Shown here: positions 52,040 to 59,410 of the stretch, one piece after another
Layout of the letters: each line of letters opens with the position of its first letter
Position numbering within the stretch: the stretch's first letter is position 1
The notes under the pieces: generated by a model
Seen by the model: the letters and a program-made list of their open reading frames with translations, nothing else
Database searches by the model: none
Told to the model about the DNA's origin: nothing
Made by a program: the position numbers and the translations under genes
Source: Duganella guangzhouensis
Lineage (GTDB): Bacteria > Pseudomonadota > Gammaproteobacteria > Burkholderiales > Burkholderiaceae_D
Direction of reading: 5' to 3'
Assembly (NCBI RefSeq): GCF_009674535.1
Contig: NZ_WKJK01000026.1
Location: forward strand, 1-61,017
DNA length: 61,017 nt

Positions 52040-52801
52040 AAATTTTTCCGCTTTTTGTTGTTGTCGAGCTCACGCATAATTCATTTCAACGGAGCGCGAA
52101 CAACGCTTAATACCAATCGAAATTATTGAATCTCAGGAGAATACATCATGCCAACCTCCATCGCCCAACCAGGTCCAACCCTGCTGAACCCAGTCAACCA
52201 CACCCTGATCATGATCGATCACCAGTCGCAGATGTCGTTTGCCACCAAGTCGATCGACCCGGTCCAGCTGCGTAACAACGTCGCCCTGGTGGCCAAGGCC
52301 GCCAAAGAATTCAAGGTGCCGACCATCCTGACCACGGTTGCCGAAAAATCGTTCTCCGGCCCGATCTTCAACGAAATCAAGGAAGTGTTCCCGGACGAAG
52401 TCGCGATTGATCGTACCACCATGAACACCTGGGAAGACGCACGCATCGCTGAACGCGTCAACGCCATCGGCAAGGACAAAATCGTGCTGGCCGGCCTGTG
52501 GACTTCGGTATGCATCGTGGGTCCGGCACTGTCGGCGCTGGACCAGGGCTTTGAAGTCTACGTCATCACCGACGCCAGCGGCGACGTCTCCGACGAAGCT
52601 CATGAACGCGCCGTGCAGCGCATGGTGCAAGCCGGTGCCCGCCCGATGACCTCGCTGCAATACCTGCTCGAACTGCAGCGCGACTGGGCCCGTGGCGAGA
52701 CCTACAACGAAACCGTCGCCACCTCGATCGCCCACGGCGGCGGCTATGGTCTCGGCCTGATCTACGCCAAAACCATGTTCAACGCCGCTGAAGGCCACTA
52801 A
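52020..52801. repeat. Duplicated block, copy 1 (divergent promoter plus isochorismatase)
   Basis: The block matches 57664-58445 (offset 5644 bp). The coding parts are nearly identical, with almost no differences in the 3' half. The shared divergent promoter region (AATTTTTCCGCTTTTTGTT, CTCACGCATAAT, AATCGAAATTATTGAATCTCAGGAG) is more diverged. Similarity fades inside the signal peptide of the minus-strand neighbours. Confidence 0.85.
52148..52801 (+). CDS. Isochorismatase-family (YcaC-like) cysteine hydrolase, copy 1
   Basis: The 217-residue protein has the catalytic triad Asp (HTLIMIDHQSQM), Lys (GKDKIVLAG) and Cys (LWTSVCIVGPALSAL), with a YcaC-type C-terminus. TDASGDVSDEAHERAVQRM fits the family. 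The substrate is unknown; relatives hydrolyse amides, imides or esters. AGGAG lies upstream of ATG 52148. It differs from the copy at 57792 at only two residues (positions 3 and 9), so one copy arose recently or is kept alike by gene conversion. Confidence 0.92.
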   Translation: MPTSIAQPGPTLLNPVNHTLIMIDHQSQMSFATKSIDPVQLRNNVALVAKAAKEFKVPTILTTVAEKSFSGPIFNEIKEVFPDEVAIDRTTMNTWEDARIAERVNAIGKDKIVLAGLWTSVCIVGPALSALDQGFEVYVITDASGDVSDEAHERAVQRMVQAGARPMTSLQYLLELQRDWARGETYNETVATSIAHGGGYGLGLIYAKTMFNAAEGH

Positions 52802-53676
52802 GCCCGGCGCGCCAACCGCTCGCGCAGGAACTCGATGAAGCGCTGCGTTTTCGCCGGCAGCAAGCGGGTTTCTGTGATCGCGTAGACATTGGTCGGCGTC
52901 CCATACCAGTCCGGCAGGATGCGTTGCAGCCTGCCGGACGCCACTTCATCCGCCACTATTTCCTCCGGCATCAGTATCACGCCCCTATCCAGTGTCGCCA
53001 GGCGGCGTATCATCCCCACACTGTTCAGATTGAAACGCCCCGCCACCGGCACCGTCGCACTGCGCTGACCATCACTCAGATGCCATGCGCCAGCGCGCAG
53101 GATGCCCAGGCACTCGTGCCGCGCCAGCGCCTCCGGCTCGCCCGGTACGCCGCAGCGCTTCAAGTAGACCGGCGACGCGTAAACGTATGGCGTCAGCGAT
53201 GCCAGTGGCCGCGCGATCAGCTGCGAATCGGCCAACTCGCCGATGCGGATCGCCACATCAAACGGCTCGCTCACCAGATCCACCCGGCGCGGCGTCAGAT
53301 CGAAATCGAAGGTGATGCCGGGATATAGCTCCGCAAACTCCGCAATCAGCGGCGCCAGATAGGTGACCGCGAAATCCACCGGCAGCGAGGCGCGCAGCAC
53401 GCCGCTGGGCTGCGCCAGCATCTCGCCCAGTTGCTCATGCGCCAGCCGCGCCTCGTCGACGATGCGCTTGCAGCGCTCGAAATAGATCTGCCCGGCCTCG
53501 GTCAGCTCGATGCGGCGCGTGGTGCGGTGCAGCAGCCGCAGGCCGATCGCCTTTTCCAGCCCACTGATGCGCCGCGACAGCGTGGAGTTCGGCATGCCCA
53601 GCGCCTCGGCCGCGCTGCGGAAACCCTTGGCCTTCACCACCTCCACAAACAGTGCCATGTCATTCAGCAGCTCCAT
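52798..53676 (-). CDS. LysR-type transcriptional regulator
   Basis: The 292-residue regulator has an N-terminal winged helix (DMALFVEVVKAKGFRSAAEALGMPNSTLSRRISGLEKAIGLRLLHRTTRRIELTEAG) and a periplasmic-binding-like effector domain (LRASLPVDFAVTYLAPLIAEF...). It belongs to the large group that controls a divergent oxidoreductase. It is divergent from the SDR-OYE fusion at 53776 and probably regulates it. A candidate operator lies at 53692-53710. Its stop overlaps the isochorismatase stop by four bases. Confidence 0.94.
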   Translation of the reverse strand: MELLNDMALFVEVVKAKGFRSAAEALGMPNSTLSRRISGLEKAIGLRLLHRTTRRIELTEAGQIYFERCKRIVDEARLAHEQLGEMLAQPSGVLRASLPVDFAVTYLAPLIAEFAELYPGITFDFDLTPRRVDLVSEPFDVAIRIGELADSQLIARPLASLTPYVYASPVYLKRCGVPGEPEALARHECLGILRAGAWHLSDGQRSATVPVAGRFNLNSVGMIRRLATLDRGVILMPEEIVADEVASGRLQRILPDWYGTPTNVYAITETRLLPAKTQRFIEFLRERLARRA

Positions 53677-53691
53677 CCGATTGCTCCATCA

Positions 53692-53710
53692 ATGGATCAA
53701 AGTTATCCAT
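53692..53710. promoter_or_regulatory. Candidate LysR operator (6-bp inverted repeat)
   Basis: ATGGAT-CAAAGTT-ATCCAT is a perfect 6+7+6 inverted repeat in the 99-bp gap between the LysR start and the fusion gene start. The spacing fits a LysR dimer half-site pair. It is 16 bp upstream of the LysR ATG, so both genes could be controlled. Confidence 0.55.
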
Positions 53711-53775
53711 CCTACCGGATTTATCCCGCCTCGGAAGCAAAAGATAATGCCTCCATCGCAATCACGGACAACATC

Positions 53776-55716
53776 ATGAAGCTCGCCCATCACATCACCT
53801 GGCGCCCTGCCGAGTCGCCGGCGGCGGCCGCCGCCGGCCAACGCATCGCCATCATCGGCGGCACCGGCGGCATCGGCCGCGCGCTCAGCCGTCACCTTGC
53901 ATCGCTGGGCGCTCGCGTCGTCGTGGTGGGCCAGACCTTCCGCGACCATGGCACGCCCGGCGTTGACTTCATCCAGGCCGATCTCAGTCTGATGAGCGAA
54001 GCGCGCCGCGTGGCCACCGCGCTGCCAGCCGAAACCCTGGACATGCTGATTTTCACCACCGGCATCTTCGCCGCGCCGCAACGACAGGAAACCGCCGAGG
54101 GCATCGAGCGCGATCTGGCCGTCAGCTATCTGAATCGACTGGTGATGCTACGCGCGCTGGTACCGCGCCTCGGCAAGCAGACCGCCGCCCGGCCACGCGT
54201 GTTTATCATGGGCTACCCCGGCGCAGGCAACGCCGGCAGCGCCGACGACCTCAACGCCGAACGCGGCTACAAAGCCATGCCGGCCCATATGAACACTGTG
54301 GCCGGCAATGAAATGCTGGTGCTCGACGCCGCGCGTCAATATCGCCAGGCCGTGTTCTTCGGCCTCAACCCCGGCCTCATCAAGACCAATATCCGCGACA
54401 ACTTCTTCGGCAAGGACACGCTGAAGTCGCGTCTGGCCGAATGGTTGATTGGCCTGCTGATGCCAAATGCCGATGACTACGCGCGCCGCATCACGCCGCT
54501 GCTGCTTTCGCCCGATATCGCCCAGCACAGCGGCGCCATGTTCAACAACAAAGGGCGGGCCATCCTGCCGTCAGAAGGCTTGACCAAAGAGCACATCCAT
54601 CAATTCATGGCCGCTTCCACCGCGCTGATCGGCCGTACTCTCAAGGACACCGCAATGAACCAAGCATTTGAACCGGTCCAACTGGGCCGTTATACCCTGA
54701 ACAACCGCCTGGTGATGGCGCCGATGACCCGTTCGCGCGCCCAGCACGACGGCACGCCCGGCGCGCTGGCGGCCGAATACTATGGCCAGCGCGCCGGTGT
54801 CGGCCTGATCGTCACCGAAGGCACGCAGCCATCCGATGACGGCCAGGGCTACCTGACCACGCCCGGCATTTACACCGACGCCCACGTGGCCGGCTGGCGC
54901 AAGGTCAGCAACGCGGTGCACGCCAAAGGCGGCCGCATCTTCATCCAGCTGATGCACGCTGGCCGCATGTCGCATCCGGATAACACGCCGCATCACCGCC
55001 AGGGCGTGGCACCATCGGCCATTGCCCCCGGCGCGCCGATGTTCACCGCCATCGGCATGCAGGACATTCCGACGCCGCGCGCGCTCAGCACCGGCGAGAT
55101 ACGCCAGACCGTACAGGACTTCCGCCTGGCCGCGCGCCGCGCCATCGAAGCCGGCGCCGATGGTGTGGAAATCCATGGTGCCAACGCCTATCTGATCCAG
55201 CAATTCTTCGCCCCCAGCGCCAACAGCCGCGACGATGAATACGGCGGCTCGATTGCAAACCGCGCCCGCTTCGCGATCGAAGTGACGCAAGCGATTGCCG
55301 CTGAAATCGGCGCCGACCGCACCGCGATCCGGCTGTCGCCCGGCACCACCCTGTGGGGCATCGACGAAGGAGCGGAAGGGCCGGCGCTGTACCGCCATCT
55401 GGTGACAGAACTAAACCGGCTGGGCCTGGCCTATCTGCACATCATGCACCAGGGCGACGAGCCGCTGCTGGCCGATATCCGCCAGCTGTGGCAGGGTACG
55501 CTCATGCTGAACCGTCCGGGCCGCCCGCGCGACCAGATCGGCGCCGACCTCGCCAGCGGCCTGGCCGAGCTGGAATCTTATGGCCAGATGGTGCTCGCCA
55601 ATCCGGATTTCGTGACGCGCCTGCAAACCGGCGCCGCCATGAACGAGGCCAACCGCAATGCCTATTTCGGCGGCACGGCACAGGGTTACACCGACTATCC
55701 GGCGCTGGCCGCTTAA
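53776..55716 (+). CDS. SDR-old yellow enzyme fusion (ene-reductase)
   Basis: The open frame joins two enzymes. Residues ~1-290 are an SDR-like domain (RIAIIGGTGGIGRALSRHLASLGARVVVV; the usual Y-x3-K is not evident, AERGYKAM being the nearest). Residues ~294-646 are an NADH:flavin oxidoreductase of the OYE class: FEPVQLGRYTLNNRLVMAPMTRSRAQ, VTEGTQPS, LMHAGRMSHP, GVEIHGANAYLIQQFFAPSANSRDDEYGGS and a C-terminal GMVLANPDFV-like motif. ATG 54655, with AAGGA seven bases before it, begins the OYE exactly where the family starts. So the OYE may be made separately, or a lost stop codon has fused two genes of an operon. Confidence 0.82.
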   Translation: MKLAHHITWRPAESPAAAAAGQRIAIIGGTGGIGRALSRHLASLGARVVVVGQTFRDHGTPGVDFIQADLSLMSEARRVATALPAETLDMLIFTTGIFAAPQRQETAEGIERDLAVSYLNRLVMLRALVPRLGKQTAARPRVFIMGYPGAGNAGSADDLNAERGYKAMPAHMNTVAGNEMLVLDAARQYRQAVFFGLNPGLIKTNIRDNFFGKDTLKSRLAEWLIGLLMPNADDYARRITPLLLSPDIAQHSGAMFNNKGRAILPSEGLTKEHIHQFMAASTALIGRTLKDTAMNQAFEPVQLGRYTLNNRLVMAPMTRSRAQHDGTPGALAAEYYGQRAGVGLIVTEGTQPSDDGQGYLTTPGIYTDAHVAGWRKVSNAVHAKGGRIFIQLMHAGRMSHPDNTPHHRQGVAPSAIAPGAPMFTAIGMQDIPTPRALSTGEIRQTVQDFRLAARRAIEAGADGVEIHGANAYLIQQFFAPSANSRDDEYGGSIANRARFAIEVTQAIAAEIGADRTAIRLSPGTTLWGIDEGAEGPALYRHLVTELNRLGLAYLHIMHQGDEPLLADIRQLWQGTLMLNRPGRPRDQIGADLASGLAELESYGQMVLANPDFVTRLQTGAAMNEANRNAYFGGTAQGYTDYPALAA

Positions 55717-55787
55717 GGAGCGGCGGCCTGCGCTGGATGGCGGCCGTCCTCTGCAATCCCAATTTTAAGGAGCTTCTTCATGAGCTG

Positions 55788-56438
55788 TCACTTTGCGTCA
55801 AAATCCAGCAATGCCTCATAGTGCTCGCGCAGCTCCCTCGCAAGCTCATCAAAAGTGAAGCAACGCAGATTTCGGCTGTTGATCACAGTGTGTCTTCTTC
55901 GCCATTCAAAACGTTGCATCAAGCCCGCTTGCTTCAGAAAATGGTCACGGCCAATGATAAGGACACCGAGATATTCAATCTTCGGTGCCCCAAAGTGCTC
56001 TTCGATTTTGCTAGTCCGATGGTAATCGTCCAGACGGAAGTACCAGTCCACGATCTGACTGAAGCCATGCTCGAATGTGCGTGACCATTGATAGCTTTGG
56101 CTCGATTTTCCCGCTGTCTTGATCGAAAATATGCTGTTCCTTTTCGCATGTTCAAATTCCACGAACAGGAACTTCGAGCCTGTTTTGTCGGCAATCGCAA
56201 AATCCGCATAAAACTCTTGCATAATGGAGCAGCCAGGCAAGTAGGCCGCCGCCGCAATACCATCGAAAAGCGCTCTGGACATCAAAAGCACCAGATTGGG
56301 TCTGGCATTAAAAAATTGCTGCAACCCGCGTGGTCCGGCCTCATCCAAACACGGCTGCTCCGCCAGCAATGCATCTAGCGCAACGAGATCTGCGCCAAGC
56401 TGCGGCAAATTCAGTCGGGCACTGACCAAGGCAAGCAC
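55788..56438 (-). CDS. Shedu-like (DUF4263) nuclease-fold protein
   Basis: The 216-residue protein starts at GTG 56438. The central part YADFAIADKTGSKFLFVEFEHAKR followed by SYQWSRTFEHGFSQIVDWYFRL resembles DUF4263, the PD-(D/E)xK nuclease fold of the Shedu anti-phage protein SduA: Asp in ADFA and Glu in VEFEHA are the candidate metal ligands. There is no clear N-terminal extra domain. It overlaps the upstream small gene by one base (TAGTG). It is AT-richer than the surroundings, consistent with transfer. The assignment is from motif memory and needs a profile search. Confidence 0.65.
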   Translation of the reverse strand: MLALVSARLNLPQLGADLVALDALLAEQPCLDEAGPRGLQQFFNARPNLVLLMSRALFDGIAAAAYLPGCSIMQEFYADFAIADKTGSKFLFVEFEHAKRNSIFSIKTAGKSSQSYQWSRTFEHGFSQIVDWYFRLDDYHRTSKIEEHFGAPKIEYLGVLIIGRDHFLKQAGLMQRFEWRRRHTVINSRNLRCFTFDELARELREHYEALLDFDAK

Positions 56439-56686
56439 TACGACTCCTCTGGTTTCAGCATGATGTCCATGACGCGGACCTTGCCTTCATATCGCTGAAA
56501 CACTAAAAAATGATCATGTTCCTCAGCCAGGAAAACATTAGGCCGGCGTGGCGATGGTGCAGGAGGAGTACTAAAGGGGTTATCGCCGACGGCAAGAGCA
56601 TGCAGAATCTCTTCGAGCCGCTCCTTCCACTCCCCCTTAGCCAGATCTCGCGAAATTTCTGCCCTTAACGACAATTCAAGTTGCAT
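56438..56686 (-). CDS. Small protein coupled to the Shedu-like gene
   Basis: The 82-residue protein (ATG 56686, AAGGAG six bases upstream) has a charged N-terminal helix (LRAEISRDLAKGEWKERLEEILHALAVG), a Pro-rich linker, then a strand pair (DHFLVFQRYEGKVRVMDIMLK) that faintly recalls RelE/ParE-type C-termini. Its stop overlaps the nuclease-like gene start, so the two are made together. It may regulate or neutralise the nuclease. No firm family is recognised. Confidence 0.6.
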   Translation of the reverse strand: MQLELSLRAEISRDLAKGEWKERLEEILHALAVGDNPFSTPPAPSPRRPNVFLAEEHDHFLVFQRYEGKVRVMDIMLKPEES

Positions 56687-56803
56687 GGCGTTCTCCTTCA
56701 TACGCACGGTGCGGTTCCGAGCCAGACAATCAGTCTATACCCGAGAACCCCACGCCGTTTGGGACAACGCAAACGTGTTCAGGGCTGCCGATGCGCTCGC
56801 CCT

Positions 56804-57682
56804 TTAGTCGAACGACAGCGAATTAAAGAAGCGGTCCTTGAACTTCATCGACGCTGCTTCATACTCCTTCTCCGTTACGATACCCAGCATGAACGAGCCG
56901 CCTGGCACGCGAAACCAAAGGCCGTGGGTAATCCGTTCACCATTCTTGCCGACGTAATAGACCGATTCCGCACCTTTGAACATGGATCTGCCCGCAGGGT
57001 TATCTTCATAGGTGTGGTCGACAGCAATCCCTATGCTGGACTCCGGCCCTGATCGTTCAAATACCGCCAGATAAACCGAACCATATTGATCCTTGCCGCG
57101 CACCATAAAGCCCGGTTCGCCCGGCCCCGCCTTCGTAATGTCCTCGAACTCACCCGGCATATCGATGGCAAAACCACCCTCGGCTGAATGCGCGCGATAC
57201 CAGCCATCCGCCTCGGGTGTCGACGCATTCATGGCATGACCAGCGGTCACATATTGATGGCGTGGAGTGAAAGACGGCGCGGGTTCGCTAACCGGCTGCA
57301 TGTAGAAAAATTGCCGACCACGACCGGCCACCATTTGTGTGCCATAAAAGCGCATCCGCTTGCCGGTCAACTGCTTGGCAGCTGCGCCACTCAACTGTTG
57401 GTCAGCATTAAGGAAACAGCTCGGCCGCAAGGTCACCGTGAACAGACGCGGCGACTGGCCCACCTCATACAGCATCTTCACGTTTTCAACCGTCACATTG
57501 AAACGTGCCGCCTCGCCAACTGCCTGTGAAATCACCACAACGTCGGCCTCGAATACCCACTCTGCCTTGTCCGCTGCGACCTGCGCGGATGTCACGAGGC
57601 TGGAACACTGATCCTGAGCTTGCGCCGCCGATGCAAGAAACAACGCTGCATAGAACAATCGAAAATTTCGAATATACGCCAT
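56804..57682 (-). CDS. Exported protein of unknown function
   Basis: The 292-residue product has a signal peptide (MAYIRNFRLFYAALFLASAAQAQD). An N-terminal part (25-130) with VVVISQAVGEAARFNVTVENV is followed by a beta-rich part (170-290) with WYRAHSAEGGFAIDMPGEFEDI and GIVTEKEYEAASMKFKDRFFNSLSF, the latter typical of small secreted beta proteins. The function is unknown. The signal peptide start and divergent promoter are related to those of 51602-52039, but the mature protein is not. It sits next to isochorismatase copy 2 in the same divergent layout. Confidence 0.75.
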   Translation of the reverse strand: MAYIRNFRLFYAALFLASAAQAQDQCSSLVTSAQVAADKAEWVFEADVVVISQAVGEAARFNVTVENVKMLYEVGQSPRLFTVTLRPSCFLNADQQLSGAAAKQLTGKRMRFYGTQMVAGRGRQFFYMQPVSEPAPSFTPRHQYVTAGHAMNASTPEADGWYRAHSAEGGFAIDMPGEFEDITKAGPGEPGFMVRGKDQYGSVYLAVFERSGPESSIGIAVDHTYEDNPAGRSMFKGAESVYYVGKNGERITHGLWFRVPGGSFMLGIVTEKEYEAASMKFKDRFFNSLSFD

Positions 57683-58445
57683 AAATTTTTCCGCTTTTTG
57701 TTAACGTCTCGCTCACGCATAATGCTTTTCAACGAGGCGCCAACAAACGCTTACCACCAATCGAAATTATTGAATCTCAGGAGAATACATCATGCCAACC
57801 GCCATCGCCCAACCAGGTCAAACCCTGCTGAATCCAGTCAACCACACCCTGATCATGATCGATCACCAGTCGCAGATGTCGTTTGCCACCAAGTCGATCG
57901 ACCCGGTCCAGCTGCGCAACAACGTCGCCCTGGTGGCCAAGGCCGCCAAGGAATTCAAGGTGCCGACCATCCTGACCACCGTCGCCGAAAAATCGTTCTC
58001 CGGTCCGATCTTCAACGAAATCAAGGAAGTGTTCCCGGACGAAGTCGCCATCGACCGCACCACCATGAATACCTGGGAAGACGCACGCATCGCCGAACGC
58101 GTCAACGCCATCGGCAAGGACAAAATCGTGCTGGCCGGCCTGTGGACTTCGGTATGCATCGTGGGTCCGGCACTGTCGGCGCTGGACCAGGGCTTTGAAG
58201 TCTACGTCATCACCGACGCCAGCGGCGACGTCTCCGACGAAGCTCATGAACGTGCCGTGCAGCGCATGGTGCAAGCCGGTGCCCGCCCGATGACCTCGCT
58301 GCAATACCTGCTCGAACTGCAGCGCGACTGGGCCCGTGGCGAGACCTACAACGAAACCGTCGCCACCTCGATCGCCCACGGCGGCGGCTACGGTCTCGGC
58401 CTGATCTACGCCAAAACCATGTTCAACGCCGCTGAAGGCCACTAA
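57664..58445. repeat. Duplicated block, copy 2 (divergent promoter plus isochorismatase)
   Basis: This is the second copy of the block at 52020-52801. The leader AATTTTTCCGCTTTTTGTT and CTCACGCATAAT are conserved with small indels. The coding part differs at two amino acids and a few silent sites, mainly in the 5' two thirds. Confidence 0.85.
57792..58445 (+). CDS. Isochorismatase-family (YcaC-like) cysteine hydrolase, copy 2
   Basis: The 217-residue protein keeps the same catalytic Asp, Lys and Cys as copy 1. Only residues 3 and 9 differ (Ala/Gln here, Ser/Pro in copy 1). The promoter-proximal sequence is conserved, so both may be expressed under the same control, giving higher dosage. No LysR neighbour is present here; the CBS-domain gene follows convergently at 25 bp. 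Confidence 0.92.
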   Translation: MPTAIAQPGQTLLNPVNHTLIMIDHQSQMSFATKSIDPVQLRNNVALVAKAAKEFKVPTILTTVAEKSFSGPIFNEIKEVFPDEVAIDRTTMNTWEDARIAERVNAIGKDKIVLAGLWTSVCIVGPALSALDQGFEVYVITDASGDVSDEAHERAVQRMVQAGARPMTSLQYLLELQRDWARGETYNETVATSIAHGGGYGLGLIYAKTMFNAAEGH

Positions 58446-58469
58446 GCAGACCGGGCCAGCGCAAAGGTG

Positions 58470-58877
58470 TCAGGGCTGCGGCCGCAGGTTGCGCAGGATG
58501 TCGCGCCAGCTGAGGATGCCCACCAGCCGGTCGTCCTGGCTGAGGATGGGGATGCACGACACCGCGTGCTGGTTGAACAGGTCGATGGCGTCGTCCACCG
58601 TCGCATCGTCGCGCAAGATCTTCGGCTTGCGCGACATGATCTGGTGCACCCGCTTGTTCAGCGTGGCCGCATCCTTGTAAGTTTCGACATTGGTGCCCAG
58701 GTTCGGACTCAGCGCCTTGAACAGGTCGCGGTCCGACACCACACCCAGCAGCTCGCCCTTTTCCAGCGCCAGCAAATGGTGAAACTTGCTGTGATCGAAA
58801 ATCTCTTTCACCAGCGCCAGCGTATCGTCCAGCCCCACCGTCACCACATCGCGACTCATGATGTCCTTGACCAGCAT
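58470..58877 (-). CDS. CBS-pair domain protein
   Basis: The 135-residue protein is made of two CBS motifs: VKDIMSRDVVTVGLDDTLALVKEIF...VVSDRDLF (about 3-60) and HQIMSRKPKILRDDATVDDAIDLF...GILSWRDILRNL (about 72-130). Such stand-alone CBS pairs bind adenine nucleotides and act as small regulatory proteins. ATG 58877 lies one base after the VOC stop, so the two genes are co-transcribed. Confidence 0.92.
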   Translation of the reverse strand: MLVKDIMSRDVVTVGLDDTLALVKEIFDHSKFHHLLALEKGELLGVVSDRDLFKALSPNLGTNVETYKDAATLNKRVHQIMSRKPKILRDDATVDDAIDLFNQHAVSCIPILSQDDRLVGILSWRDILRNLRPQP

Positions 58878-58878
58878 C

Positions 58879-59346
<468 letters not shown>

Positions 59347-59410
59347 CTGTCACTGTCTCTTTTGGTGTGTGAAGATTGAATCCTAGACGGATTCAGCCGA
59401 CAATACCAGT

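Noticed and set aside
53431..53775. In-frame upstream extension of the SDR-OYE fusion through the LysR gene
   Set aside because: It runs antisense to the LysR DNA-binding domain, which is clearly coding; ATG 53776 fits the SDR fold.
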